Assembly (NCBI RefSeq): GCF_022095675.1
Contig: NZ_JAHYSG010000089.1
Location: 1-49,355, forward strand
Length of the DNA stretch: 49,355 nucleotides
Reading direction: 5' to 3'
From: Dactylosporangium sp. AC04546
Lineage (GTDB): Bacteria; Actinomycetota; Actinomycetes; Mycobacteriales; Micromonosporaceae
The notes under the pieces are model-generated. The model did no database searches, had not been told where the DNA came from, and saw nothing but the letters and a program-made list of their open reading frames with translations. The translations under genes were made by a program, and so were the position numbers. Positions 35,119 through 43,354 of the stretch are shown here, piece by piece (position 1 is the first letter of the stretch; the number at the start of each line of letters is the position of its first letter).

Positions 35119-36372
35119 TTGCGCCGACTCTGGACATCTGGAGCGCGGCGCCTCGGCGCCGCGTCGCGCCGGACCTTCCGATCGCTGCGCGTGCCCAACT
35201 ACCGGCGGTTCTTCGCTGGGCACGCGGTGAGCGTGATCGGCACCTGGATGCAGCGGGTGGCTCAGGACTGGCTCGTACTCGAACTGTCCGACTCCGCGGT
35301 CGCGATCGGCGTGGCCACCGCCCTGCAGTTCCTTCCCACGCTGCTGTTCGGCCTCTACGGCGGCGTCGTGGTCGACCGGGTCGACCGGCACCGGGCGATC
35401 ATGGCCACCCAGGCGGTGAGCGCCGTGCTTGCCGCGGCACTGGCCGCGCTCGTGCTCACCGACGCGGTCGCGCTGTGGATGGTGTACGTGCTGGCGCTGG
35501 CCCTCGGCCTGGTCACGGTCATCGACGTGCCCGCACGGCAGGCGTTCATCACCGAGATGGTCGGGCCGGAGGACTACGTCAACGCGCAGGCACTCAACTC
35601 GACCATCCACAACGCCGGCCGGCTGGTCGGCCCGGCGCTCGCCGGCGTGCTCATCGCGACCGCCGACGTCGGCGTGGCGTTCGCCCTGAACGCGGTGTCC
35701 TTCGCCGCCGTCCTGGTCGGACTCGCCCGGATGGACCGCGACCGGCTGCGGCGCCCACCCGCCGCGCCGCGTGTGCCCGGCCAGGCCAGGGAGGGCCTGC
35801 GCTACGTCTGGCGGCACCCAGAGCTACGCGCGTGCATGGTCCTCGTGGCGGTGGTCGCGCTGCTCGGCCAGAACTTCCGGGTGGTCCTGCCACTGCTGGC
35901 CCGGGACACGTTCCACGGCGGCCCGCAGCTGTACGGCTGGCTGACCTCGGCGCTCGGGATCGGAGCCGTGCTCGGCGCCCTCGCCAGCGCGTCGCGCACC
36001 AGCGTGACCGCGTGGGCGCTGCTCGTCTGGGCCGTCGTGTTCGCCGCGGTCAACACCGGGGCCGCGGTCGCGCCGGTGCTGATCATCGCGCTGGCAGCGC
36101 TGGTCGGCGTCGGTGTCGCGAACATCTGCTTCAACACGCTGGCCCGCTCCCTGCTGCAGCTCGGTGCGGAGCCCGCGATGCAGGGACGAGTGATCGCCCT
36201 GCACAGCATCGTCTTCCTCGGCAGCACCCCGATCGGAGGGCCGATCGTCGGCTGGGTGTGCGAGCAGTGGGGCGCGCGGGCGGGCCTGCTGCTGGCCGGG
36301 GCATCCGCAGCGGTCGCCGCGCTGGTCGTGCTGCCGAGCCTGCGCCGGGCCCGGCGGCTCGCCGAGGCCTAG
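35119..36372 (+). CDS. MFS transporter (MFS_3 family)
   Basis: This is a 417-aa, twelve-helix carrier with LRVPNYRRFFAGHAVSVIG at helix 1, GVVVDRVDRHRAI after helix 2 and VPARQAFITEMVGPEDYVNA, all typical of MFS_3. I prefer the TTG at 35119 because GGGGAGG lies six bases upstream; an ATG at 35056 would include the operator region in the coding sequence. It is about as similar to the MFS gene at 27898 as family members are, so there are two carriers of one family in the island. Likely import or export of an aromatic acid or intermediate. Confidence 0.87.
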   Translation: MRRLWTSGARRLGAASRRTFRSLRVPNYRRFFAGHAVSVIGTWMQRVAQDWLVLELSDSAVAIGVATALQFLPTLLFGLYGGVVVDRVDRHRAIMATQAVSAVLAAALAALVLTDAVALWMVYVLALALGLVTVIDVPARQAFITEMVGPEDYVNAQALNSTIHNAGRLVGPALAGVLIATADVGVAFALNAVSFAAVLVGLARMDRDRLRRPPAAPRVPGQAREGLRYVWRHPELRACMVLVAVVALLGQNFRVVLPLLARDTFHGGPQLYGWLTSALGIGAVLGALASASRTSVTAWALLVWAVVFAAVNTGAAVAPVLIIALAALVGVGVANICFNTLARSLLQLGAEPAMQGRVIALHSIVFLGSTPIGGPIVGWVCEQWGARAGLLLAGASAAVAALVVLPSLRRARRLAEA

Positions 36373-36403
36373 GCCCATCATCGGGGTACCCTTAGCAAAT
36401 ATA

Positions 36404-36415
36404 TGGTTGTATGGT
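36404..36415 (+). promoter_or_regulatory. Putative GntR operator upstream of ferredoxin gene
   Basis: It reads TGGTTGTATGGT, a direct repeat of ATGGT with three bases between, set in the AT-rich AAATATATGG context. It is a weaker match to TGGTATNACGTT but keeps TGGT-N3-A. It lies 41 bases before the ferredoxin ATG. Confidence 0.4.
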
Positions 36416-36455
36416 TAGTCCATTAGACTCACGCGTGCACCCGGAGGAACCGCCA

Positions 36456-36779
36456 ATGCCCAAGGTCACCTTCGTCACCCTGGACGGATCGCGGCGAACG
36501 ATCGACGCCACGGCCGGTGACTCCGTCATGGCGACGGCCGTGCGCAACGGCGTGCCCGGAATCATCGGCGAGTGCGGTGGCAACGTATCGTGCGCGACCT
36601 GCCACGTGTACGTCGACGAGGCGTTCGCCTCCCGCGTCGGCCCGCCCGGCGACATGGAGGACGACATGCTCGACCTCGCGGTGTCGGACCGGCGCGCCAC
36701 CAGCCGGCTCGCCTGCCAGATCAGGATGACCGACGCGCTCGACGGGCTCACGGTCGAGTGCCCCCAGGACCAGCCGTGA
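36456..36779 (+). CDS. [2Fe-2S] ferredoxin, adrenodoxin type
   Basis: This is a 107-aa ferredoxin. Cluster ligands are C40, C46, C49 (ECGGNVSCATCH) and C87 (RLACQI), the C-x5-C-x2-C pattern of the adrenodoxin/putidaredoxin class. It carries electrons from the reductase encoded next to the terminal oxygenase. The start ATG at 36456 follows GGAGGA. Its stop overlaps the reductase GTG by four bases. In the island the most likely acceptor is the Rieske oxygenase at 44689, as there is no cytochrome P450 gene in the window. Confidence 0.93.
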   Translation: MPKVTFVTLDGSRRTIDATAGDSVMATAVRNGVPGIIGECGGNVSCATCHVYVDEAFASRVGPPGDMEDDMLDLAVSDRRATSRLACQIRMTDALDGLTVECPQDQP

Positions 36780-38038
36780 ACGCCGGGGTGCTCGTCGTCG
36801 GCGCCGGGCAGGCCGGGGTCCAACTGGCGGTGACGCTGCGTGAGCTGGGCCACGACGGGCCGATCACGCTGGCCGGTGCCGAGCGGCACCAGCCGTACCA
36901 GCGCCCGCCACTGTCGAAGGAGTTCCTCTCCGGCTCGGCCGATCTCGACATCCTGGCGCTCCGCACCCCGGCGTTCTACGCCGAGCAGCGCATCGACCTC
37001 GTCGCGGCGGAGCGGGTCGTCCGGGTCGACCTCGCGACGTCCGGTGCGGGCGTCGCGGTCACCGACCACGGGCGGCGGCTGCCGTTCGACCGGCTCGCGC
37101 TGACCGTCGGCGCGCGGCCCCGCCGCCTCTGCCTGGACGGGGCCGACCTGGAGGGTGTCTGCTACCTGCGGGACATCGACGACGCCGCCCGCCTGCGGGG
37201 CCGTCTCGCGCAGGCGCGCGACGTGGTGGTGATCGGCGGCGGGTTCATCGGCCTCGAAGCCGCCGCCGTCGCCAGATCGGCCGGCCGGAACGTCACCGTC
37301 GTCGAGGCGGCCGACCGGCTGATCCCGCGCTCGGTCGCCCCGGTCGTGTCCGGCTTCTACGCCCGGGCGCACGACCGCCGCGGGACCAGTGTCCGGCTGA
37401 GTACCGGGGTCACCCGGATCGACGGCGTGGACGGCAGGGTGACCGGCGTGCACCTCGACGACGGCACCCGCCTGCCCGCCGACCTCGTGGTCGTGGGCGT
37501 CGGCGTGGTCCCCCGCACCGAACTGGCCGAACAGCTCGGCCTGGCGTGCGGCGAGAGGATCGGCGGGATCGTCGTCGACGAGTTCGCCCGCACAAGCGAG
37601 CCGTCGATCGTGGCGGCGGGCGACTGCACAGTGCTGCACAACCCCCGGGCCGGTGTCGGACCGGTCCGCCTGGAATCGGTGCCCAACGCCGTCGCGCAGG
37701 CCCGGGTGGCCGCCGCGACCATCGTCGGGAGCCTCCGGCCGTACACGGAGGTGCCGTGGTTCTGGTCCAACCAGTACGACCTCAAACTGCAGATCGCCGG
37801 GCTCGCCGACGGCTACGACCAGTTGGTGGTCCGTGGTGACCCGGCCGGCGAGCGCTTCTCCGTCCTGTACTACCGGCAGGGCCGGCTGCTCGCGGTGAAC
37901 GCGGTCAACCAGCCAGCCGACTACCTGGCGGTGCGCCGGGCGTTGACCACGGGCACTCCCCTGGCCGCCCACCTCGCGGCGCTCGACGACGTCGCGCTCA
38001 AGGATCTGCTCGTCCGACACCCGAGTTCGCTCGGATAG
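36776..38038 (+). CDS. FAD-dependent ferredoxin reductase
   Basis: This is a 420-aa flavoprotein of the putidaredoxin/rhodocoxin reductase class. The FAD motif VVGAGQAGVQLAVTLREL, RPPLSKEFL, the NAD motif VVIGGGFIGLEAAAVA and the second FAD motif PSIVAAGDCTV are in order, and the C-terminal domain has PWFWSNQYDLKLQIAGL. It passes electrons from NADH to the preceding ferredoxin. The GTG at 36776 overlaps the ferredoxin stop (GTGA). With the Rieske gene this makes a three-component oxygenase, split over two transcription units about 8 kb apart. Confidence 0.93.
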   Translation: MNAGVLVVGAGQAGVQLAVTLRELGHDGPITLAGAERHQPYQRPPLSKEFLSGSADLDILALRTPAFYAEQRIDLVAAERVVRVDLATSGAGVAVTDHGRRLPFDRLALTVGARPRRLCLDGADLEGVCYLRDIDDAARLRGRLAQARDVVVIGGGFIGLEAAAVARSAGRNVTVVEAADRLIPRSVAPVVSGFYARAHDRRGTSVRLSTGVTRIDGVDGRVTGVHLDDGTRLPADLVVVGVGVVPRTELAEQLGLACGERIGGIVVDEFARTSEPSIVAAGDCTVLHNPRAGVGPVRLESVPNAVAQARVAAATIVGSLRPYTEVPWFWSNQYDLKLQIAGLADGYDQLVVRGDPAGERFSVLYYRQGRLLAVNAVNQPADYLAVRRALTTGTPLAAHLAALDDVALKDLLVRHPSSLG

Positions 38039-38090
38039 GTCCACGTTGGGCCTCGCGCCAGCACGTCCCGATACAGGCACCACGCGCGAG

Positions 38091-38128
38091 ACGCCGACCG
38101 ACCCATGTGGACACGGGTCGGTCGGCGT
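38091..38128. terminator. Perfect 14-bp hairpin between convergent genes
   Basis: ACGCCGACCGACCC and GGGTCGGTCGGCGT pair perfectly around a ten-base loop, between the reductase (plus) and the ligJ gene (minus). It is a strong bidirectional terminator candidate. Confidence 0.85.
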
Positions 38129-38133
38129 CGGCG

Positions 38134-39156
38134 TCACAGCCCGGCGGCGGCCAGTCTCGCGTCTAGCCTCGGGTACACCCGCCGGGCGTTGCCCGAGAGC
38201 GTCTTGCTCAGCGCCTCCGCGCTCAGCCCGGCGTTGTCGATGTAGCGCTTGGTGTCGTCCCAGTGGTGCCCGGTCTCCGGGTCGACGCCGCGGACGGCAC
38301 CGTGCAGCTCCGACGCGAACAGGATGTTGTCCACGTCGACGACGCGGTACAACAGGTCGATGCCCGCCTGGTGGTAGACGCACGTGTCGAAGAAGACGTT
38401 GCGCATCACGTGCTCGGCCAGTGGTGGCCGGCCGAGCCGGTCGGCGAGCCCCCGGTAGCGGCCCCAGTGGTACGGCACCGCGCCGCCGCCGTGCGGGATC
38501 ACCAGGCGCAGGGTCGGGAAGTCGGCGAACAGGTCGCCCTCGACCAGCTGCATGAAGGCGCTGGTGTCGGCGTTGAGGTAGTGCGCGCCGAGCGCGTGGA
38601 AGTTCGGGTTGCACGACGCCGACACGTGGATCATCGCCGGGACGTCGAGCTCGACCAGCGCCTCGTACATGGGGTACCAGAAGCGGTCGGTCAACGGCTT
38701 GGAGGTCCAGTGCCCGCCGGAGGGGTCCGGGTTGAGGTTGCAGCCGACGAACCCGAGCTCGGCCACGCAGCGGCGCAGCTCGGCGATCGTGTCGTCGAGC
38801 GTCCCGCCGGGGGTCTGCGGCAGCTGACAGGCGCCCGCGAAGTTCCGCGGGAAGAGCTCGGTCACGCGGTACACCAGGTCGTTGCAGGCACGTGCCCAAG
38901 CCACTGCGGTGGCCGGGTCGGGCACGTGGTGGGCCATTGCGGACGCCTGTGGCGAGAAGATCATCATGTCGGCGCCGCGCTCGCGCAGCATCCGCAGCTG
39001 GGTGGTCTCGATGCTCTCGCGGATCTCGTCGTCGCTGATGCGCGCGGGCACCGGCGCGGCCCGGCCCGGCTCGGCGAGCAGGGCCAGTTGCGCGTTGCGG
39101 AACGTCTGGTGGGCGGCGGGTGCGGTCGTGTAGTGGCCGTGAGCGTCGATGATCAT
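38134..39156 (-). CDS. ligJ: 4-oxalomesaconate hydratase (LigJ, amidohydrolase family)
   Basis: This is a 340-aa metal-dependent hydratase that turns 4-oxalomesaconate into 4-carboxy-4-hydroxy-2-oxoadipate, the penultimate step of protocatechuate 4,5-cleavage and gallate degradation. The sequence follows Sphingobium LigJ throughout: MIIDAHGHYT, ERGADMMIFSPQASAMAHH, GFVGCNLNPDP, IPHGGGAVPYHWGR. Predicted metal ligands H6, H8, H177 and E283 are present. The ATG at 39156 shares a base with the stop of the aldolase gene (TGATG), so the two are translated together. It is the last gene of the operon starting at 40969. The amidohydrolase name alone would hide this specific role. Confidence 0.9.
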   Translation of the reverse strand: MIIDAHGHYTTAPAAHQTFRNAQLALLAEPGRAAPVPARISDDEIRESIETTQLRMLRERGADMMIFSPQASAMAHHVPDPATAVAWARACNDLVYRVTELFPRNFAGACQLPQTPGGTLDDTIAELRRCVAELGFVGCNLNPDPSGGHWTSKPLTDRFWYPMYEALVELDVPAMIHVSASCNPNFHALGAHYLNADTSAFMQLVEGDLFADFPTLRLVIPHGGGAVPYHWGRYRGLADRLGRPPLAEHVMRNVFFDTCVYHQAGIDLLYRVVDVDNILFASELHGAVRGVDPETGHHWDDTKRYIDNAGLSAEALSKTLSGNARRVYPRLDARLAAAGL

Positions 39157-39845
39157 CAGTACTCCGTCACCTGGTCGACATACCGCAGCCCCTTGCTGGC
39201 CAGCCGCTCGCGCATGTCGTTGACGTCGAGGCTGAGCTCCCCCGCCTCGTAGCGCGCCCGGGACACCGCCTCGCGTTTCTCCCGTTGCTTCGCCGCGTCG
39301 ATCAACTCCGGCGCCGCCCCCCGGGGTACCACCACCACGCCGTCGTCGTCGGCGACGATGACGTCGCCCGGCCGCACCAACTGGCCCGCGCAGACGATCG
39401 GGACGTTGACGTCGCCGAGCGTCTCCTTGACGGTGCCGGTCGCCGAGACACACCTGGACCAGACCGGGAACCGCATGCGGGCCAGCTCCGCCACGTCGCG
39501 GCACCCGGCGTCGATCACCAGGCCCCGCACGCCGCGCGAGCGCAGCGAGGTGGCGAGCAGGTCGCCGAAGTAGCCGGCGTCGGACGGCGACGTCGGCGCC
39601 ACGACGAGGACGTCGCCCTCCCGGCACTGCTCGACGGCGACGTGGATCATCCAGTTGTCGGCGGGCGGCACGCTGACCGTGACCGCCGTCCCGTACAGGT
39701 ACGCACCGGAGTACACCGGCCGCAGGCGCACGTCCATGAGACCGGTCCGGCCCTGCGCCTCGTGAATAGTGGCCACACCGAACCCGGCGAACGCGTCCAC
39801 GATCGACCGCTCGGTCCTGCGGATGTTGCGCACCACGACACCCAT
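39156..39845 (-). CDS. ligK: 4-carboxy-4-hydroxy-2-oxoadipate aldolase / oxaloacetate decarboxylase (LigK, RraA-like)
   Basis: This is a 229-aa RraA-fold class II aldolase that splits 4-carboxy-4-hydroxy-2-oxoadipate to pyruvate and oxaloacetate. Typical segments: TIHEAQGRTGLMDVRLRP, DNWMIHVAVEQCREGDVLVV, GYFGDLLATSLRSRGVRGLV, then the metal-site Arg-Asp in DAGCRDV and DVIVADDDGVVVVP. GAGGGAG six bases before the ATG at 39845 supports this start; a GTG at 39866 would overlap the dehydrogenase. It is coupled to ligJ and provides the exit of the pathway to central metabolism. Confidence 0.92.
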   Translation of the reverse strand: MGVVVRNIRRTERSIVDAFAGFGVATIHEAQGRTGLMDVRLRPVYSGAYLYGTAVTVSVPPADNWMIHVAVEQCREGDVLVVAPTSPSDAGYFGDLLATSLRSRGVRGLVIDAGCRDVAELARMRFPVWSRCVSATGTVKETLGDVNVPIVCAGQLVRPGDVIVADDDGVVVVPRGAAPELIDAAKQREKREAVSRARYEAGELSLDVNDMRERLASKGLRYVDQVTEY

Positions 39846-39856
39846 CACCGGCTCCC

Positions 39857-40969
39857 TCACGCCCACGGCAGCAGCGAGACGTGGACGACACCCTGCTCGT
39901 CACCCTGCCCGCCGACGGCCCGGATGGCGCGGTCGACCTCCTGCAGCCCGAACGTGTGGGTGGTCAACCGGTCCAGCGGGAACCGGCCGGAGGCCAGCTG
40001 CGCGAGTGCGAGCTCGCACGAGCGGTAGCTGTGGCCGCGGGCGCTCTTGATGGTGATCGCCTTCTCGGTCACCTTCTTCACCGGGAAGTCCGGGAACGCC
40101 GCCATCTCGCCCTGAATCAGCAGCGTGCCGGCGCGGCGCTTGAGCGCGTCGATGCCGAGCAGCACGGGGGCGACGCCGGCGCCGGCGGTGCAGTCGAGCA
40201 CGACGTCGACGCCCTTCCCGCCGGTGATCTCCATGACCCGCTGCAGGGCGTCCTCGCGCTGGACGTCGACGACGTGGTCGGCGCCCAGCTGCTGCGCCAG
40301 GTCCAGCCGGGCCGCGTCGCGCGTGGTGCCGGTGACGATGATCAGCGAGGCGCCGGCCTGCTTGCACGCGACCGTCTGGGCCAGCCCCTGCTGGCCGGGC
40401 CCCTGGATGAGGACCGTCGAGTCGTACCCGACGCCGGCGTCGAACAGCGCCCACTCGATGCCGTTGGACATCGGGGTGACGATGCCGGCGAGCTCCGCCG
40501 ACACCCCATCGGGCACCTTGTGCAGCACCGCGTTCCACGGCAGGTACATGTAGCCGGCGAATCCGCCCCAGAGGTGGAACGGGTTGTCGGCCGAGGTGTA
40601 GCCGTACCGCCGGGCGTCGGCGTTGGTGCGCCAGTCGGTGGCCTCGCAGTGCCGGTACTCGCCGAGGTGGCACCACTCGCAGCGCCGGCACGGCACGTAG
40701 TGCTCGATGAAGACCCGGTCGCCCTCGGCCACGCCCTGCCGCTCGCGGAAGGTGCGGCCGGCCTTGACGATGATGCCGACATTCTCGTGGCCCATGATCA
40801 CCGGGCCCGCCACGACCGGCTTGTCGTACATCTTGACGTCGGTACCGCAGATGCCGGCGACCTCGACCTTGAGCAGCGCGCCATCGTGCGGGACGTCGGG
40901 CATCGGGAACTCGCGGAGCTCCGTGATGCCCGGGCCGGTTCGCACGGCCGCCAGGACCTGTTCCGTCAT
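39857..40969 (-). CDS. Zinc-dependent alcohol dehydrogenase (MDR family)
   Basis: This is a 370-aa medium-chain dehydrogenase. Catalytic zinc ligands C41 and H61-E62 (GICGTD, GHENVG) and the structural four-Cys zinc site (C94, C97, C100, C108) are complete; the cofactor loop GPGQQGLAQTVACKQAG follows. It resembles threonine/sorbitol-type members. In this context it may oxidise the cis-dihydrodiol made by the Rieske oxygenase or an alcohol substrate. It is the first gene of the ligK-ligJ operon. The start ATG at 40969 has GGAGGG upstream, and a putative operator lies in the divergent gap with the decarboxylase gene. Confidence 0.9.
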   Translation of the reverse strand: MTEQVLAAVRTGPGITELREFPMPDVPHDGALLKVEVAGICGTDVKMYDKPVVAGPVIMGHENVGIIVKAGRTFRERQGVAEGDRVFIEHYVPCRRCEWCHLGEYRHCEATDWRTNADARRYGYTSADNPFHLWGGFAGYMYLPWNAVLHKVPDGVSAELAGIVTPMSNGIEWALFDAGVGYDSTVLIQGPGQQGLAQTVACKQAGASLIIVTGTTRDAARLDLAQQLGADHVVDVQREDALQRVMEITGGKGVDVVLDCTAGAGVAPVLLGIDALKRRAGTLLIQGEMAAFPDFPVKKVTEKAITIKSARGHSYRSCELALAQLASGRFPLDRLTTHTFGLQEVDRAIRAVGGQGDEQGVVHVSLLPWA

Positions 40970-40996
40970 GTGCTGCCCTCCATCGCCTTGGTCATA

Positions 40997-41008
40997 TGGT
41001 CTAATAGT
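40997..41008 (+). promoter_or_regulatory. Putative GntR operator between divergent dehydrogenase and decarboxylase genes
   Basis: It reads TGGTCTAATAGT within the AT-rich CATATGGTCTAATAGTTATC, in a 93-base gap between two divergent genes. TGGT-N3-A is kept. Confidence 0.45.
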
Positions 41009-41062
41009 TATCACGACAGCGTCGGCGGCACCAGACCGCGCGCCGGACGGAGAGGCGGGGCG

Positions 41063-41992
41063 ATGCAGCTCAGGACCGTGACCCGAACCCAGGGCAACAA
41101 CGAGGCACTCAAGGACGGCAGCGTGCGCCCTCGCGGCCACGAGTTCGCCTTCACCGAGGTCCCCGTGCTCGTCCAGGCGTTCCGCAGGATGGTGCGCGAC
41201 CTGGAGTTCGACGTGTGCGAGATGGCGATCACGACGTACCTGTGCGCCAAGGCCCACGGCAAGCCCTTCACCGCCCTGCCGGTCTTCCTCGTGCGCGGCT
41301 TCCACCACAGCGCCATGGTCCGCGGCGCCGACTCCGACGTGACACCGCACAGGCTCGAAGGCCGCCGGGTCGGGGTCAACCGCGGCTACACGGTCACGAC
41401 CGGCGTGTGGGCGCGCGGCATCCTGCAGGACGAGTACGGCGTCGACCTGGACCGAGTGACCTGGCTGCCGACCGGCGACGAGCACGTGGCGGAGTACCGC
41501 CCGCCCGCGAACGTGGCGCCCCTGGACGCCGGCCTCGACACCGCGCTGGCCGACGGCCGGGTCGCGGCGGCGGTCGGGATCGAAGCGACCCACGCCGGGC
41601 TGGAGCCGCTGATCCCGGACCCCGCGGAGGCGGGCTTCGCGGCCCTGCGCGACCGCGGCCTGTACCCGATCAACCACCTCGTGGTCGTCAAGGACGAGCT
41701 GCTGCGGACCGATCCGGGCCTGGCGGTCGCGGTCTTCGACGCGTTCGCCACCGCCAAGCAGCGCTACGTCGACCGGCTCACGGCCGACGCGATCGCGGCA
41801 CCGACCGCGACCGACCGGATGTACCGGCGGGTCATGCAGATCACCGGCGCCGATCCGCTGCCGTACGGCATCGCCCCGAACCGCGCGATGCTCGAGCAGC
41901 TCATCGGCCACGCGGTGCGTCAGCGGATCGTCGGCGCAGCGCCCGCCGTGGAAGCGCTGTTCCACCCCGCCACCCACGATCTCCTCGGCTGA
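41063..41992 (+). CDS. 4,5-dihydroxyphthalate decarboxylase-like protein
   Basis: This is a 309-aa protein of the Pht5/4,5-dihydroxyphthalate decarboxylase family, which adopts a periplasmic-binding-protein fold but is cytoplasmic. Family marks: LEFDVCEMAITTYLCAKAHG, ALPVFLVRGFHHSAM, LEGRRVGVNRGYTVTTGVWARGIL, and INHLVVVKDELL. No signal peptide is present. The typical reaction turns 4,5-dihydroxyphthalate into protocatechuate. The start ATG at 41063 is divergent from the dehydrogenase operon. This protein is the main hint that the substrate is phthalate-like, but the family may act on other ortho-dicarboxylates. Confidence 0.82.
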   Translation: MQLRTVTRTQGNNEALKDGSVRPRGHEFAFTEVPVLVQAFRRMVRDLEFDVCEMAITTYLCAKAHGKPFTALPVFLVRGFHHSAMVRGADSDVTPHRLEGRRVGVNRGYTVTTGVWARGILQDEYGVDLDRVTWLPTGDEHVAEYRPPANVAPLDAGLDTALADGRVAAAVGIEATHAGLEPLIPDPAEAGFAALRDRGLYPINHLVVVKDELLRTDPGLAVAVFDAFATAKQRYVDRLTADAIAAPTATDRMYRRVMQITGADPLPYGIAPNRAMLEQLIGHAVRQRIVGAAPAVEALFHPATHDLLG

Positions 41993-42002
41993 GGACGCCG
42001 CG

Positions 42003-42458
42003 ATGCGGATCGCGATCGCAGCCGACCACAACGGCATCTCGATGAAGGCCCGCCTCGCCGCGTGGCTGACCGGCCAGGGTCACCAGGTCGACGACCGCGG
42101 GGCGCACGACCCCGACGCGATCGTCGACTACCCACCGCTCTGTGCCGACCTGGCGCGGGAGATCCTCGCGGGGCGGGCCGACCGCGGCATCGTGATCGGC
42201 GGCACCGGCGGGGGCGAGGCGATCGCCAGCAACAAGATCCGCGGCATCCGCGCCGGCCTGTGCCACACGCCGTTCCTCGCCGAGATCTCCAGCGCCCACA
42301 ACATGACCAACGTCCTGGTGCTCGGTGCGAAGGTGATCACTCCGGACGACGCCGTGGAGATCACCTCGATCTGGCTCACCACGCCGTTCAAGGGCGAACG
42401 CCATCAGCACCGCCTGGACCAGATCGCCGCGCTCGAACGCGGCGAGCCGCTGTCCTGA
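42003..42458 (+). CDS. RpiB/LacA/LacB-family isomerase
   Basis: This 151-aa protein has the sugar-phosphate isomerase B fold: MRIAIAADHNGISMK, GIVIGGTGGGEAIASNKIRGIRAGL and HNMTNVLVLGAKV. The catalytic Cys of the E. coli-type enzyme is replaced by Gly, and Glu occupies the following site (GGEAIASNK), as in actinobacterial RpiB. The gene starts ten bases after the decarboxylase and has no link to sugar genes here, so a role on a ring-cleavage intermediate (keto-enol or double-bond shift, as done by LigU/GalD) is an attractive inference. Confidence 0.85.
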   Translation: MRIAIAADHNGISMKARLAAWLTGQGHQVDDRGAHDPDAIVDYPPLCADLAREILAGRADRGIVIGGTGGGEAIASNKIRGIRAGLCHTPFLAEISSAHNMTNVLVLGAKVITPDDAVEITSIWLTTPFKGERHQHRLDQIAALERGEPLS

Positions 42459-42471
42459 CCGCGTGACCGCC

Positions 42472-43332
42472 TCACGCCGCGCTGTCGACGGCGTCGAGGA
42501 ACTGCAGCACCCGGGTGGCCGCGGTGTCCTCGGTCTGCCCACTCACCGGGACGTCCCAGTACTCGTTGTTGGGCAGGCACTCCTGCAGGTACCGCGCCGC
42601 CGACGTCGCGTGGGAGGCGTCCTCCCCGGGCACGATGAGCGCCGGGATGTCCAGCAGCATCAGGTCCTCCGGCTCCGGGCCCGGCACCGTGTCCCGGTCG
42701 AACAGCACGCGCGACATGCCGGCCACAACGGCGGCGTAGCGGCGCGGTTCGTATTGCGCGTACCGCTGCGCGAACTCCGGGTCGCGGCGGATGACCGTGC
42801 TCCACGGGCCGACCCGCGAGTCCTGGCTGAAGCCCTTGTCCACCTCGCGGGCCAGGGCTACCACCTGCGCCAGGCCACACTCGGCGACGTAGGCCAGGTG
42901 CCGGACGAACCGGTCCTGCTGCAGCATGCGGTACCGTGGCCCGCCCGCCGGCGAGTACAGCACCATGCCGGCCACCGCGTCCGGGTATGCGACGGCGAAC
43001 GTCGTCGCGATCGAGCAGCCCACGCAGCCGCCCATGAGGTATGCGCGCTCGACGCCGAGGTGCTCGAGCAGCCCGCGGCCCTGCGCGGCGTAGGCACTCC
43101 AGCTGAGCCGTTCGACCCGGCCGCCGGAGCGCCCTGCCTCCCGCTTGTCGAACGTGATGCACATATAACGGTCGGCGAGCTGGCCCATCAGGTTGAGCCG
43201 GCGGTACAGCCCCTGCGCCCGCCAGTTGTCCAGCGTCGCGTTGAACCCGCCGGGCGAGAACATCAGCAACGGCGGCCCCGAGCCGGCCGTCTCGTAGTAC
43301 GTGGCGATGCCGTCGATGATGGCGGTGGGCAC
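42472..43332 (-). CDS. Alpha/beta-hydrolase-fold protein with Cys at nucleophile position
   Basis: This is a 286-aa alpha/beta-fold protein. The nucleophile elbow reads MGGCVGC: Cys 103 replaces the usual Ser (G-x-C-x-G). The oxyanion region FSPGGFNATLDNW and FDKREAGRSGG are present. The acidic residue (PGEDASH) can be found, but no His occurs in the usual C-terminal position (VPVSGQTEDTAATR), so the triad is unusual. Cys is known in dienelactone hydrolase. It could hydrolyse a lactone such as 2-pyrone-4,6-dicarboxylate, for which LigI is missing, or act without hydrolysis. The start is a GTG at 43332, preceded by GGAGGGG. It is the last gene of the Rieske operon. Confidence 0.8.
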   Translation of the reverse strand: MPTAIIDGIATYYETAGSGPPLLMFSPGGFNATLDNWRAQGLYRRLNLMGQLADRYMCITFDKREAGRSGGRVERLSWSAYAAQGRGLLEHLGVERAYLMGGCVGCSIATTFAVAYPDAVAGMVLYSPAGGPRYRMLQQDRFVRHLAYVAECGLAQVVALAREVDKGFSQDSRVGPWSTVIRRDPEFAQRYAQYEPRRYAAVVAGMSRVLFDRDTVPGPEPEDLMLLDIPALIVPGEDASHATSAARYLQECLPNNEYWDVPVSGQTEDTAATRVLQFLDAVDSAA

Positions 43333-43354
43333 GACGCCCCTCCGTTCCTTGTCG

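Noticed and set aside
36392..38899. 835-aa minus-strand frame
   Set aside because: It covers the reductase and ferredoxin in antisense and only its first part shares sequence with the LigJ region in another frame; no domain.
38134..39156. Generic amidohydrolase or decarboxylase (ACMSD-like) assignment
   Set aside because: The full set of LigJ motifs and its coupling with a LigK-type aldolase favour 4-oxalomesaconate hydratase.
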